A DNA stretch of 64,000 bases from Manis javanica (GCF_040802235.1 NC_133166.1:117814991-117878990), one strand, 5' to 3'. Numbered from the stretch's first letter, positions 19,816 to 31,649 are shown. The notes: a model not told the origin generated them from the sequence alone. Program-made: numbers and translations.

Positions 19816-20901
19816 CAGAAGGGGGTGCTGAATATAGGAAAGGGAGGAATGAACCACTTGCTGAGAAATCTGTTGCTTTTTTTCCAGGTCTGAAGAAAGA
19901 GCAAAGCATGTCTAATGGGTAGGTGTCTATTCCAGTGTTGGTGCCTAGTATTTAATGAATTGACCTAGATCCATAGAACTATGTGTTCCTAGTTCTTTAA
20001 TGGTAACTGGTATAAAGTGGGGGGGGAAGCACTTTGTAAACCTGCGTGTAGTGCATATATTGTCCATAGAGTAAGAAAACAATTCCCTTTTTGTACAGGA
20101 ATCCAGCTATGCATGGATATAAAAACATATTTTTAAGTCATTTCTTAGAAGCCTAGCTGTTCAGATTATGATACGATCATTTCAGCCTTTCTAAATAAAC
20201 GTTTTTTTCCCCCTTCACTGTGAGTCGTGTGTTTGAGTGGGTCTGGCTGGGCAGAAGGCAATAACCCTGGAGAATTTAGTGTTACTAGCTCTGCCCAACC
20301 TAGTGTGGTAGTATATGTAAAGCTAGATGGTGGCCTAGGCAGGTATTACTCAGGAAACATCATTAGGTCTTTGAAGAGTTTTGATCTATCTACGCCGCAC
20401 CTACGGTGTTCTGCATGAAAGGTGTGCTGGGTTTGGGTGACCTCCAGCTGTGCTTTAAACAGACTTGGAGAAAGGCAGTGGGAGCCAATGAGGAGTGCCA
20501 GTTAAGGATCCCTTAGACTAAATAAAGATGGGCTGTGTCAGATTTTGGTGGTCTGCTTCCCTTTCTGCACATGACCTTTGAACATGGTGTCTGTGGACTT
20601 TTAAGTTCCCTTTTTGTGGGATTAGCCTACGACCAAATTCAGAAGTAACTGCCACAATATACCCAGTTGGGCATATGATTTCTCCATCATGGAGTCACTG
20701 ATTCAATCTGGTAAGAGTCACCATGTTAGCCACTGAATGATACAGCACACTTTTGACAGTCACATTAAATCCCCGCCCCCTTTAGTACAGTTACTGTCAA
20801 CATAAGTGTTACAGGGCCATTAGCTTTATTCATACTGCCCTACCATCCCCATGGCCAGCTTACACTGGTTAAGGTTTTTGTGCCCCTTTATTCCTCTTAT
20901 C

Positions 20902-20995
20902 AAAAACATGGACCACTTCACAAGTTTACATGTTATCCTTGTGCAGAGGCCATGTTAATATCTCCAATTTCAGTGTCTGCTGCTGAAATGAGCCC
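20902..20995 (-). pseudogene. U6 snRNA pseudogene 1
   Basis: On the minus strand the sequence follows U6: the 5' 'gctcatttcagcagcagacac' segment, then 'aaca tggcctctgcacaagg' and 'aagtggtccatg' at the 3' end. It has an internal deletion and many changes. U6 copies like this are usually LINE-mobilised. Confidence 0.85.
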
Positions 20996-21854
20996 TATAA
21001 GTCACCTAAATTTACAGTCCTTTAAATTGGACTTTCCCACCTTACCACAGCACCATGTAATTTTTCCAATTATAGAGCATAAACTACACTCTTGCTGATT
21101 GGTCTCAATTTACCTGCACTTCAATCTCATTACAGTTACATTGGATTTCAGTTCCTCCAACAAGCCTCCAGGTCTCCATTCTTCCTCTGTAATTCTTTGG
21201 GTTCTTCCATGTGGGGTAACTCAGCCCTTTTCAAGTCAATGCTGAGAGGCCTACCTTGACCACTCACTGTCAACTAATGGTGTAAATAGAATGACTTGAG
21301 TGACAGTCCTACATTTATCTCCTACCACTTGTTCTTTCCCGGGAAATGAACTTCTGTCCACCCAATAGCTGCATGTTGAAAGACATCTGGCAGATTGCTT
21401 GGGGAACATTTTTGAATAAATACAATTTGCATTGAGTATCCACCTCTACACATTATAGGCCATTAATAAATGAAGTGGAGTTCAAGTAAGATGCGAATGG
21501 GTATTTGAGAATTTACAGCCTCATCCAGATGAGTCACCTCGCCTCACAGATAACCCAACGCAGTGTTTTCACATGTTTACTTTTGGGAATGAAGACCATG
21601 GAGATTAAGAGCAGTGGCACTGCATGGGAGGCGGGTGTGGGTATGTGTATGGTTTGGGCAAAAGTTTTTAATCTTCAGAGTGGTTATGTGGTTTCTAGTC
21701 CTGGAGGTTCAAATCTGCATGGTTAACGTGCAGGCTGCCCCCCACCAAACCCTAGCAATTCCATGTAAAATCTGGACTTTGTTGACTGCTGTTCGGTTAC
21801 ATTCTAGAGGAAAAGAGACAGGCAAAGTAAGACCACCAATAAATATGAAATAGA

Positions 21855-22095
21855 CAGTGGTTCTCAACCAGGGGTGCTTTTGCCCCCCAGGAGACATTTA
21901 GCAACACCTGGCGACATTTTGGTCGTCACAGCTTTGGCGTGGGGGTGGGAAGGAGTGACAGTAGTGGTATCCTACTAGCGCCTAGTGGGTAGAGGCCACG
22001 AAAGCTGCTAAGCACCCTAGAATGTACAGGACAGCTCCATCTCCCCACTCCCCAATGAATTACCCAGCCCAGATGTCAAAATGTCAGTAGTGCTG
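21855..22095 (-). repeat. MER20 hAT-Charlie DNA transposon
   Basis: The plus strand reads 'agtggttctcaaccaggggtg', 'ttgccccccaggagacatt', 'tagtgggtagaggcca' and 'tgtcaaaatgtcagtagtg', the reverse complement of MER20. Confidence 0.85.
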
Positions 22096-22129
22096 AGTTT
22101 TAGTCTCTCTGAGATATATGATAAATGCT

Positions 22130-22430
22130 GGCAAAGTACAAGAATCTGTTTTAAAGAAGTATTCAGGGAAGGCATCTCTGAGGAAGTGGCATTTGAGCTG
22201 AGACCAGAAAGAAGATGGGGAGGTCTGGAGGCAGGAGCATCGGGGCTTAGTAAGCAGCGGATGGAATGAAATGGAGCCATTCAATATGTGTGTGGGAGGT
22301 AAGAGCAGTAGATAGGCTGATGCAGGGGAGGCGGGGAGGTAAAGTGTGTGCGAACAATGGTCTGGTGGGACAGGTGGGGATCACTTTGGAAATACTGAGT
22401 TTGAGATGCCTCCTTGATATCCAAGGCGAG
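22130..22430 (-). repeat. L2 LINE fragments
   Basis: Antisense L2 blocks: 'agggaaggcatctctgagga' with 'gtggcatttgagctgagacc', and near 22,395 'gagtttgagatgcctcc'. Confidence 0.6.
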
Positions 22431-22454
22431 TCAAACACCGGCGGTATGGCATAG

Positions 22455-22665
22455 GGTTTAGGAATGTTTGCTCCAAAGCCAGGTTGCCTGAGTTTGGAAT
22501 CTGACTGCCACTTACTGTGTGACCTTAAGAAAATCACCAGTCCTGCTATGCCTCAGTTTCCTTATCTGTGAAAGAGGGAAGATGAATCTTCTTAACTCGT
22601 AAGGTTGTTAATACATATACAATACATATATAGCATATAACACATATAAAGCACCTGGAATGGTG
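22455..22665 (+). repeat. MIR SINE
   Basis: Near full-length MIR: 'gtgtgaccttaagaaaatc', 'cctcagtttccttatctgtg' and 'aaagcacctggaatggtg'. Confidence 0.85.
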
Positions 22666-22669
22666 CCTC

Positions 22670-23890
22670 ACCCCACCAACCGGTCGGGCTGCAGATAGAT
22701 CAGTCATCACCAGAAGGTGGATGGGAGGGAAAACCTTCATTTCAGAAGAGTATATAAGTTCACATTCTCAGTGAGCCAGGGAGCTAATACAAATTGGCAA
22801 GGAGGAATGGGTGGCTAAGAGGAGAATGGGTTCCTCTTTTCCAGGAACTGCCCTACTGTAACCTGGAGTTGGCTTGAGGGAAAGTGGGCCCAGTCTAAAG
22901 TGCTGGAGCCAGTGCTCCCCTGGACAGCCCTTTGATGGGCCTCCCACAGGACCTCCAGGGCCTCCTGAACCTGCTTCTCCACGTGCGGTGGCCTTTCTTG
23001 GTGCTTGGATACCTTTAGTCAGGTGCTCTTGTCTCTTCAGGGCTGTACTTGCTAACCTGTAGGTTAATGAATGGGCTTCAGGAGGCTCTCAGAATCCTCC
23101 CAGAGATGCATGCAAAATTGTGTAAGGCAACCACACACTTATTTGCGGAGAACAACAGATTGGAGAATACCATAAAAATGTAAAACCTCTTCAAGTCAAC
23201 TAGGCATTTCTTTGAGCTGCTCCATATTGTGCTGGTTTTTGTAACATCTTCCTTTTAGAAATAGCAAAAGAAATAAGTCTAAAATACTCAGTTTATGGAT
23301 GAAAGTACCATCAAAAGTTAAAAGGGGGGTATAAAATGGGGTTGTGAGTCTTTGAACAATATGTGACCATTTATATGTATGTTTCATGAAAATAAAACAT
23401 TAAATTGTTTAAAATATACCCACACAGAAAAAATATTCTTCCTTTGGCCTCACTCACTGCCTGTCATCAAAACCAGTGATTTCATGTTTTGCCTAGAGGA
23501 TCACAGAAACCTCCCAGTTTCTCACAACAGACTGTAATAAGGCAAGACAAATCCATGTATGATTTTACCACTGCAGAGAGTCTGCTCAGTAATCATAAAC
23601 AAATGGACACATGGCCTTCCATGGAACAAATGTATTTACAAGTTCCGGATGGGCCCTCACTATCAGCCTCCTGTACCCGCGCAGGAAGACACAGGGGTGA
23701 CTATATTTAGAGAAGGCACCACTCCCTGCTTGCCTTGCTTCTGAGGAGGAACAGGCTACTGCCAACTGCGCAGCCCCAGCTGTGAACTGCCTACCAAGGA
23801 GATCTGTGCCCTGGGGCGCCTGGTGGTAACCTGGGACAAGACAGCCACGTGGGGGGCTTGCAGATTTGGGGGAAGGCTGAGATTGAAAGA
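22670..23890. other. Intergenic stretch, nothing recognised
   Basis: I see no conserved gene, RNA or repeat here. Short open frames lack codon structure or homology that I recognise. It may hold diverged repeats. Confidence 0.5.
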
Positions 23891-23894
23891 AACT

Positions 23895-24390
23895 AAATTT
23901 GGCTTTTACCCTGGTATTTATTATTGCTGTTGTTAAAATTACCAGAGATTCAGTGCTTAACACAAGTTTATCTGACAGTTCTGGAGGGCAGATACCCAAA
24001 ATGCATCTCACTAGGCTAAAATCAAGCTGTGTTGCAGGGCTGCATTCCTTTCCAGAGGTTTTAAAGGAGAACCTGTTTCCTTGCCTGCAGCTTCTAGAGG
24101 CCGCCCACATCCCTTGGCTGATGACCCTTTTGCATCTTCAAAGCCAGCAATAGCTCTTCAAATCTTTCTCATGTCATCACTCTGACACTGAGCCTCCTGC
24201 CTCCTTCTATCCCTTATAAGAACCTTCGTGATTATAAAGGGCCCACCAGACTATCCAGGATAAACTCCCCTTCTCAGAATCCTTACTTCAATTGTATGTG
24301 CAAAGTCCTTTTGCCATGTAAGCCAACACATGTAGAATAGGACAATGGACATTTTTGAGGGGGGCATTATTCTGCAAAGCACACCCCCTT
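23895..24390 (-). mobile_element. Ancient ERVL-MaLR LTR (MLT1/MST-like)
   Basis: The plus strand follows the reverse complement of MaLR LTRs, with blocks 'gacagttctggaggg', 'ccttgcctgcagcttctaga', 'tataagaaccttcgtgatta', 'gggcccaccagactatccag' and 'tgtgcaaagtccttttgcc'. It is a solitary, strongly decayed LTR of early-placental age. Confidence 0.7.
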
Positions 24391-24459
24391 AATTCGGGCC
24401 CTCCCTGGAGGCTCTGGGTTTACTTAAGGGAACCTGTAGAAATTGCTTATGTTTATTTT

Positions 24460-24562
24460 TAAATATGGAATGTTCCATTAACTGGTGTGTTATCCTTGCA
24501 TACAGGCCATGCTAATTTCTGTATTGGTCCAGGTTTAGTTTATGTGCTGCAGAAGCAAATAC
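24460..24562 (-). pseudogene. U6 snRNA pseudogene 2
   Basis: On the minus strand it follows U6 from 'gtatttgcttctgcagcaca' through 'attagcatggcctgta' to a 'ttccatattt' 3' end, with several changes. The plus-strand block 'catgctaatttctgtattgg' is the hallmark U6 interior. Confidence 0.88.
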
Positions 24563-25009
24563 TGCTCCTGTTTATTAGCACCAGGGACACACTGACAAGC
24601 GCCTTGTTCTCTAAAATCACAGATTATCATAAATTTAGCTAGTTGAAATCTTATCAGTAGAATGGAACATCCCATTCTTGGCTGAAGGATCTCAGCCAGA
24701 CAGTCGCTTTGATAGGTAAGACACCGCCTGTTTCCAACCGAGGTATAGAGCTTCAATAAGGGGATTTGGAACAGAACGTTCCACGTGTATATTAATATGG
24801 TTACCAAGGAAACAAGACCTCAAATCCCTGCTCAGCCCGGACCCGACATCAGTCCCTTTCATACTGCCGGGCTTTGCTTTGAGCCTATAAAAGAACTGTT
24901 TTGCTTAAATTTTAGCTACACGGTGGGCGATGGGACAGTACAAACGGCAAGTGCAGAGTGGGTTAGGTGGCTGTTACGTCAACCGCAAGTGCGTAGACCA
25001 ATCCCGAGA

Positions 25010-25202
25010 AGGGGAGGGCTTATGCAAAACAAACCGAGTCTCAGCTGGAAGGCGAGGCAGTAAAGAACCCTTTTTAAGTTTGATTTCAAGAATCTGTAGC
25101 TATTATCATGAGCAAAAATAATGAGAAATTTAATTTAAGAAACATTGCTATTGAATATAATCTATTCATTATACCATAAAAGTCACCACAATTGTAAAAG
25201 GT
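25010..25202 (+). promoter_or_regulatory. U2 snRNA promoter (distal and proximal elements)
   Basis: A distal element with ATGCAAAA (25022-25029, one mismatch to the octamer) lies about 220 bp upstream of the U2 5' end, beside a G-rich Sp1-like 'ggggaggg'. A proximal sequence element TCACCACAATTGTAAAAGGT (25183-25202) spans about -60 to -41. No TATA box follows, which fits RNA polymerase II snRNA genes served by SNAPc and Oct-1. Confidence 0.85.
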
Positions 25203-25242
25203 ATAGTAAGAGCAAGGCTGACCTGGAGGCAGAAACGGTGGT

Positions 25243-25430
25243 ATCGCTTCTCGGCCTTTTGGCTAAGATCAAGTGTAGTATCTGTTCTTATCAGTTTAAT
25301 ATCTGATACGTCCTCTATCCGAGGACAATATATTAAATGGATTTTTGGAATCAGGAGATGGAATAGGAGCTTGCTCCGTCCACTCCACGCATCGGCCTGG
25401 TATTGCAGTACTTCCAGGAACGGTGCACCC
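25243..25430 (+). ncRNA. RNU2-2: U2 snRNA gene, RNU2-2 ortholog
   Basis: This is a 188-nt full-length U2, the core of the snRNP that recognises the branch site in the major spliceosome. It keeps the 5' stem, the GUAGUA branch-site recognition motif, an intact Sm site (GGATTTTTGG region) and the 3' stem-loops. The segment GGAATCAGGAGATGG is the RNU2-2 variant rather than the tandem-array U2 (GGAGCAGGGAGATGG). I see two further 3'-region differences from canonical U2: A to G in 'atcggcctgg' and C to T in 'gtacttccagg'. Its place upstream of WDR74 on the same strand matches human RNU2-2, which was long labelled a pseudogene. Promoter elements and a 3' box are present, so it is very likely active. 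Confidence 0.95.
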
Positions 25431-25450
25431 CTCCCAAGGGGAAAATTACA

Positions 25451-25464
25451 GTTAAAAAATAAGC
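25451..25464 (+). terminator. snRNA 3' box of the U2 gene
   Basis: GTTAAAAAATAAGC lies about 20 nt after the U2 end and resembles the GTTTN0-3AAARNNAGA 3' box that directs Integrator-dependent 3' end formation. Confidence 0.6.
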
Positions 25465-26840
25465 TTTCAAAAGTGAAATTTAATTTTATAAAGCAGCGAG
25501 CATTTTACCAAGTAACTCGCGGTGTGAAATTTATTTTATGCGTCGCTCAGTGAGTTACGTATTGCTAGAGATTTTGATCTTGATCTGTACTTACTGTATT
25601 CTGTGGGGGCTTGATTTATGAACTGATCTACATCTTTGGGGTCGTGCAAAATAATAGGATATTGGCACTGACGGACAGCCGGGTTTGTTTCAGTTTTAAC
25701 ACGGTATTCATCTGAGCATCTTCACGGTTTTTGAGAGAACTTCAGGAACTGAGAGCTGCAATAGTAGCTTCGTCTTCTGCTCTGCACACCGTTTGGTGTT
25801 AATTACCAAGGAAACCTTTAACCTTTCTTAGTTAATGTTACACTAAACAGGGGGCATGATCTACTAGAGAACCACCGGGTTAACCCCAACGTTACAATAT
25901 GGGAAACTGCCCAGCAGTCAGGGCGGGGACGTCTCACAAAAACGGAAGGTAGAGGATTTTAGGGAAAGATGGAGTTTCAGGTTTAATTTGGTTTACATAG
26001 TGGTCTGATAGGCTCAATACAAAGTAGGGTTGTGTGCAAAGCAGTCAACATCAGGTTGGGACTGTGAAGCGGACCCAGGCTGCTGTTTCCTTGGAAATAC
26101 ATCAAGGTTAAGATAAATGTGGAATATTATGCTAAGAATTCTTATTGGAAGCCGAGGCCGCTTCTCTGTGGAAAATTTAGATCCGCCAGGCAGGATGATG
26201 CTTTATTCTTCCTTAAATTATTTCAAACTTTGATTTCTGATGGTCTCTAATTTCAGAGAACAAAATTTCTTGGTGAGAAATTATGAGTTATTCAACACAG
26301 AAGGCCGTTATGACATTTTCAAAAGCAGCATCTCATCTTTGGGAGAAATACTGTGTTTATTTTGCAGATTTTCACTCTCAGTTGGAGCTAATTTTTACCA
26401 TCACCAAACCTCAATGTGAGAAAATAAAAACGACGCCCCTTACCTCCTCTTTCCAAAACAGAGGTGTTTTAAAATCAAAATCATCAGTTTCATTTTCCCT
26501 CGTCTTCTTCCGTTTTGTCTCTTCTCGTCTCGGCTGAAGCCATGAGCCACATTAGTGATCGGAGTCGTTTCTGAAGCGGGCTATTGTACAGAAAACATTA
26601 CAGGATGCTTTGGAGCAGGGACACGGACTAGGGCTGGCTCGACCGGGCATCGCGGTCAAGTTAGGATGCGTACCACTCCAAGTGTAAAATGCCCAAGCTA
26701 CTCTTAAGCTCTCAACAAACAAGTTATCTCCTGATTTCGTTTTAGCAACGCAAAACCAACCGGAGCAGGCGAGGGATCTTTTTCCTCCAGCTCTTTGAAG
26801 TCCCTGAAATGGAATTCACCCGGGGAGGTCGGCGGGGGTG
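25465..26840. other. Unique sequence between U2 and WDR74
   Basis: No coding region or repeat is recognised with confidence. It is the upstream region of WDR74, and alternative 5' exons of WDR74 could start here, as in human, but I cannot delimit them. Confidence 0.45.
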
Positions 26841-26900
26841 GAACTCGGCGCGCTCAGTTGACGTAAGCACTGAGCCGGAAGTGGGCTCCGGGGCTCGGGT
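26841..26900 (+). promoter_or_regulatory. WDR74 core promoter
   Basis: A CRE-like TGACGTAA (26859-26866) and an ETS-type CCGGAAGTG (26875-26883) lie just before the start codon in CpG-rich sequence, typical of TATA-less housekeeping promoters. Confidence 0.6.
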
Positions 26901-29900
26901 ATGGCGGCTGCTGGGGCACGCTGGAACCATGTGTGGGTCGGCAGCGACACTGGGATCCTGAAAGGTGGGTGGCGGGGCCGGGCCTCGGGAAGTGCGGGAG
27001 TCGCCCTCCAGGGACCCTAGTGCGACTAACGCCCGCGTCCCGCAGGGGTGAACCTTCAGCGCAAACAGGCAGCAAACTTCACGGCGGCCGGACAGCCGCG
27101 GCGCGAGGAGGCGGTGACCACCCTGTGCTGGGGCGCGGGCGGCGAGACTCAGGTGAGCTGCAGCTGAACAGGCGGGACCTGGGGGCCGGGGTGCAGCAAC
27201 CTCGCTCTCTTCTGCCCTTTTCTGCCACAGATCCTGGTGGGCTGCGCCGACGGGATAGTGAGGCACTTCAGCACGGAGGAGGGCAGATTCCAGGGTCAGA
27301 GGCACTGCCCCGGAGGGGAGGGCACGTTTCGAGGCCTCGCCCAGGTCGACGGGTAAGAAGACCGAGCTCCTCGCTGGACACTCAGTTTGTAGGAAGAGTG
27401 TAGAGGCTCCTGCAGGACGGCCGAATAATGGCGATCAATCCTTAAGTTACTAGGGCCTGCTTGACAGGGACATGTGTCCTGCCTATAACAAGCATTTACT
27501 GAATACCTACCGAGGCACAGGCGTTGGGTGAAATGCAAGCGCTGGGGGTAAATCAGACACACACAGTAGCAGCCTTCATACAGTTTGTATCCTCGAGAGT
27601 TTGTCTCCTGGTTCCATGACCCTTTTGTTGACGCTGAACAAGTCATTTAATAGTTTATGGCATGTTGTAAAATGGGGCTAACAACCACCAACAAGGTATC
27701 CAAAGTAAAGGACGGGAAAGTGCTAGTGGTTAGGTTATTGGCCTAGCTTTCTTCTAAAGATGAAGAGAAGGCTGTGAACAGGCTGGGTAGGTTTAGTGGT
27801 GTTAATTCTGACAGGTGAGGTCTAGAAGGTGCTGTGGGGGTGAGACATTGGAACTGGGCCTTGAAGAATGGGTAGAATTTTGATAGGTGGAGAAAGGAGT
27901 AAGGACATTCTAGAAAGGCTGCTGGCCAAGGAATGGTGTCAGGCTACAGTATACATTTCAGAAAAGATAAATAGAATTTGGGAATTGAAGCCAAGGAAGC
28001 ATTAACACAAGATGGGCAAGGTACCTTGGGATTAAATGTAAAGGGCTTTGAGTGCAAGCCTGAGAGATTGGCACTTTTGTTTCGTAGGTGGTGGGGAGTT
28101 CCTGGTTTTTGAGCAGAAAATGCTGTGGTCAGAGCTGTAAGCCCATAGGAGTGTGGAGGACGGATCATAGGGCAGTTGGGAGGCTTGCCACAGCTCAGGC
28201 AAGCAATACAGACCCTGAACCAAGGTGGGGAGGGTGGGCAGATATGAGAAAGAACATAGGCTCCAGTTCTACAGATCCTGGGGAGAGACTTGCTTCGGTT
28301 TCATGGGAGGCATGGGTACTTTGTGGGAGATACTGACATTTAACATCTGGAACCCAGAACAGGGAACTTGAGAAAAGCTGGTCTTTGACTTTGGTCAAAC
28401 CCTACATCCAGACAAGTCCATTTCAGTCTCTTCAGACCTACTCATCCTGACCTTTGGTGACTAACTTAACATTCAGAAAGACCAGCAAGGCCAGGTGCCC
28501 CCGCCCCACAGCTATGGAATAGCAAAGGCACTCTGCTCTGGAGTATTCCAGACTTGATTCCCAGTTCAGGTTCTGACATTTATAGCTGTGTGGGAAATTT
28601 TTTTAATTTCTCAGAGCTTCAGTTTCCTCACTTAGAAAATGAGTAAGCCCTCACCCTGTTAAGGAAATGAAGTAACAGGGAGGTTAGAAGTTGGCAAGCC
28701 CTGCCAAGACCTGAATTACCTATAGGCTTCCTTAGGAATGGGGTTGGTAGGAGGGAGTCTAGTGAATATGAATGCATAAGCCAAGAACACTTACACTTAA
28801 TGGGTTTTTTTTACCTGATTCTCTCCACCCTCTGCCTGCAGCACCCTCATCACGTGTGTGGAGTCTGGCATTCTCCGAGTCTGGCGTGATGATGACAAGG
28901 AGGCATTCTCTGACCCAGTGAGGCTCCCCTGCTCTGATCCTGGTGGTTGGGAAAGTAGGGGCCAGGGTAGGAGCTGAGCAAGGGCTTTGGGGAGGAGGAG
29001 TAAGGCTTGGAACGGACTCTCAGCCCCACTCTCGTCTCCCACTCTTTTCAGCTCCTGGACCTTAGAGTGGGCCCTGGGGTGTGTAGGATGCGCCAAGATC
29101 CAACGCACCTCCACGTGGTTGCCACGGGTGGGAAGGAGAATGCTTTGAAGGTGTGGGACCTGCAGGGGTCTGAGGAGCCTGTGTTCAAGGCCAAGAATGT
29201 GAGTGACAGGGGTGGGGAGGGGGCGGTGGGGCTGCGGTCCAGGAAGGCCGAGGCCGCTGACTATGAGTCAGAAACCAGGTGAGCCTTAGGGGATGATAAT
29301 GATGGGCTGAAGGAAGGGGCACACTGAGCCCCCCACAACCCTGTCCCCGTCTGCCCACCCCACCAGGTTCGGAATGACTGGCTTGACCTGCGGGTTCCCA
29401 TCTGGGACCAAGACATACAGTTCCTCCCCGAGTCTCAGAAGCTTGTCACCTGCACAGGGTACCACCAGGTGAGGCACCACCCCATTCCTACTTCCTCCTG
29501 GGCTTGAGCAGTCTCCTAGAGAAACAGCCTCACTGTGCAGGCCTGCCCCCATTTCTGGGCACAGCTGCCCTTGTCATCGTCCTGTCTCTGAGCTCTCAGA
29601 AAAGGGAGCTCTTCCCCCTCCATCCCAGCCCCAAAACTGAGCCAGTGGCCTCTTACTGCATTCTCAAATGGGCTTTCTTGAACTATGACTCTTCGTTTTC
29701 CTCCAGGACATGAGAGGACATTGGGCTGGGTGTCAAGAGAACAGGGTTCTGGTCCTGATGCAGCCTCCCATTCGCTTTGGGACCCATGCTTGACCCTCTT
29801 CTCTCTGGCCTCAGCCCCTCAGCTTCACAAGAAGGGCCCAACTAGGGATCTTTACAGCTGGTCTCATTTGAAGTCCTAAGACCCAGGCAGCAGTGGGGCA

Positions 29901-31649
29901 CCGTATCGCCTAGTCTCCTTTGCTCCTACGTACTGAAATCTGACCTTGGTGATATGCCTCTGCTCCAGACACACATGAGAGCCTCCTCTCTCCTCCCTTG
30001 TTCGTAGGCTAAACTTTACTCCTCGAAATTTAGCATCCTCTTACAATTGGACTGACTTGCTTTTCCATCCCAAATGGGGGAATGGGTGGCATGCTCACAC
30101 ATGCGGACCATGGGAATGCTGCTACCTGGAGCTCACACATGCAGACCCCAGGGAATGCCCGGGGACCCTCCCCTCAGTGCTGTGCATGTGCTCCTAAGCA
30201 GCTCTCCTCCACCCACCACTACTCAGAGAAGAGGGCTACATTTCAAATGAGAAAGTTTCTGTAAGAGGGGATCATAAACAAGAAAGGAGTGTATGAAGGA
30301 GGGGTGAAGATATGGAGAAGCAAGACGGGGCACTCTCATGATGCCTGTCTCCCTTCAGGTCAGGGTCTATGATCCAGCCTCCCCCCAGCGCCGGCCAGTC
30401 TTAGAAGCCACCTATGGAGAGTACCCACTGACAGCCATGACCCTCACTCCTGGTGGCAAGTGAGTCTTTAAAGGGCTGAGTGGGGATTGGGAAGAAGTCC
30501 AGGAAGCTCCTGCTGATCCCACCTGCCTCTGGTCTCCTCCTCAGTTCCGTGATCGTGGGGAACACTCATGGGAAGCTGGCAGAAATTGACCTTCGGCAAG
30601 GTGAGTGGACGAGGGAGCTTTCCGGGAGGGGAAAGGATAGAGAGGAAGGGCAGGATTTCCCTCTGAGATGGTGCAGTGGAGCCAGTATGCCCTCGTTCAG
30701 GTGCCAGATTGCCCGTGTTCAAATCCTGGTTTCACCAAAAGCTGTGTGATGTTGGGCAAATGCCTTCAACTCCCTGTGCCTTAGTTCCTTCACCTGTAAA
30801 ATGGAGATATTAATGATAAAGCCTGTCACAACGTTATGTGGAGGATAAACTATAGAAATGTAAAGTGGTTCAAACAGTAAACAGTTAATGGTTGTTGGCT
30901 GGCTCTGCCTTTCTCCAGGGCGCCTCCTGGGCTGTCTAAATGGGCTGGCAGGCAGTGTCCGAGGATTGCAGTGCCATCCGTCAAAGCCCCTACTAGCCTC
31001 CTGTGGCTTGGACAGAGTCTTGAGAGTACACAGGATCCGGAATCCGCGGGGCCTGGAGCATAAAGTGAGCGCCTGCTCCCCCCTGTGCCCCCTTCCTGTT
31101 TCTATTTCGGCATGTGTGGCTCCTTAAGGCCCCTCTTCTTTTGCAGGTTTATCTCAAGTCTCAACTGAATTGCCTCCTCCTGTCAGGCAGGGATAACTGG
31201 GAGGTAAGCAGTCAGGTCTGGGTATGTAGGAGCCAAGGGCTTAGATGTGAGGATTTCCCTGGGGAGAGGAAAAGGAAGCAGCTGGAATACAGATCTGGAA
31301 CTGTCCATTTATTTGCCAAGTTAATTTCTCTGAGGAGTGTGACTAGGAGCATGCATGGGAGTGGTCTCAGGAGCAGGAAATAAAAGGGGTGGTACCCTGG
31401 AGTAATTATTTCCCACCTAGAGCCTCCTTTCCTGTGGCTGTATTACTGTGCTTTTCTCCCACTCACCAGGATGAGCCCCAGGAGCCTCAAGAGCCCAACA
31501 AGGTGTCCTTAGAAGACACGGAGACAGATGAACTTTGGGCCTCCTTGGAGGCAGCTGCCAAGCGGAAGTTCCCAGATTTGGAGCATATACAAGGGGCCCT
31601 CCGGACCAGACGGAGAAAGAAGCAGCGGCCTGGGTCCACCAGCTCCTGA
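26901..31649 (+). CDS. WDR74: WDR74, nucleolar WD-repeat ribosome-assembly protein
   Basis: WDR74 (yeast Nsa1) is a nucleolar WD40 protein that acts in 60S pre-ribosome maturation and pre-rRNA processing with the AAA ATPase NVL and the exosome helicase MTR4. Eleven coding exons give 385 residues, the human length: 26901-26964, 27046-27152, 27231-27352, 28842-28917, 29052-29198, 29367-29468, 30359-30459, 30545-30600, 30919-31064, 31147-31203 and 31470-31649. All have GT-AG borders and phases that join. The protein begins MAAAGARWNHVWVGSDTG, forms a WD beta-propeller (for example ATGGKENALKVWDLQG) and ends in a basic tail (RRRKKQRPGSTSS), probably nucleolar targeting. AATAAA at 31671 closes the transcript. 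Intron 3 holds L2 and MIR repeats. It is intact, so the call is firm. Confidence 0.97.
27480..28160 (-). repeat. L2 LINE in WDR74 intron 3
   Basis: Antisense L2 begins 'caagcatttactgaatacct' and continues with 'ggccttgaagaatgggtaga' and 'ggacattctagaaagg'. Confidence 0.65.
28535..28670 (+). repeat. MIR SINE in WDR74 intron 3
   Basis: 'gcttcagtttcctcacttag' preceded by 'atagctgtgtgggaaa', typical of MIR. Confidence 0.7.
30670..30885 (+). repeat. MIR SINE in WDR74 intron 8
   Basis: 'gtgttcaaatcctggtttca', 'gctgtgtgatgttgggcaaa' and 'cttcacctgtaaaatggaga' form a nearly full MIR just ahead of exon 9. Confidence 0.85.

Larger units (their letters stand above)
16777..20217 (+). ncRNA. SNHG1: SNHG1, snoRNA host gene (U22 host gene)
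   Basis: This spliced 5'-TOP-type host transcript has introns that carry box C/D snoRNAs. Splice signals support 11 exons, the number known for human: about 16777-16799, 17156-17211, 17463-17546, 17762-17816, 18119-18153, 18395-18437, 18728-18775, 18951-18985, 19190-19226, 19607-19651 and 19888-20217. The first exon starts in a pyrimidine run (CATTTTTTG) and AATAAA at 20194 marks the end. Exons are short and no long conserved frame is apparent, as expected for a host RNA decayed after splicing. Introns 1-4 and 7-10 hold the classic snoRNAs, intron 6 holds an extra SNORD22-like copy, and intron 5 shows no snoRNA. Exon edges are inferred from splice motifs only. Confidence 0.88.

Noticed and set aside
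22920-22985. Short Gly-Pro-Pro-like run resembling collagen
   Set aside because: Only a few triplets, without splice context or extension. It is chance composition.
26742-27305. 187-codon minus-strand frame over WDR74 exons 1-3
   Set aside because: It is a shadow of GC-rich coding exons and promoter, with no homology that I recognise.
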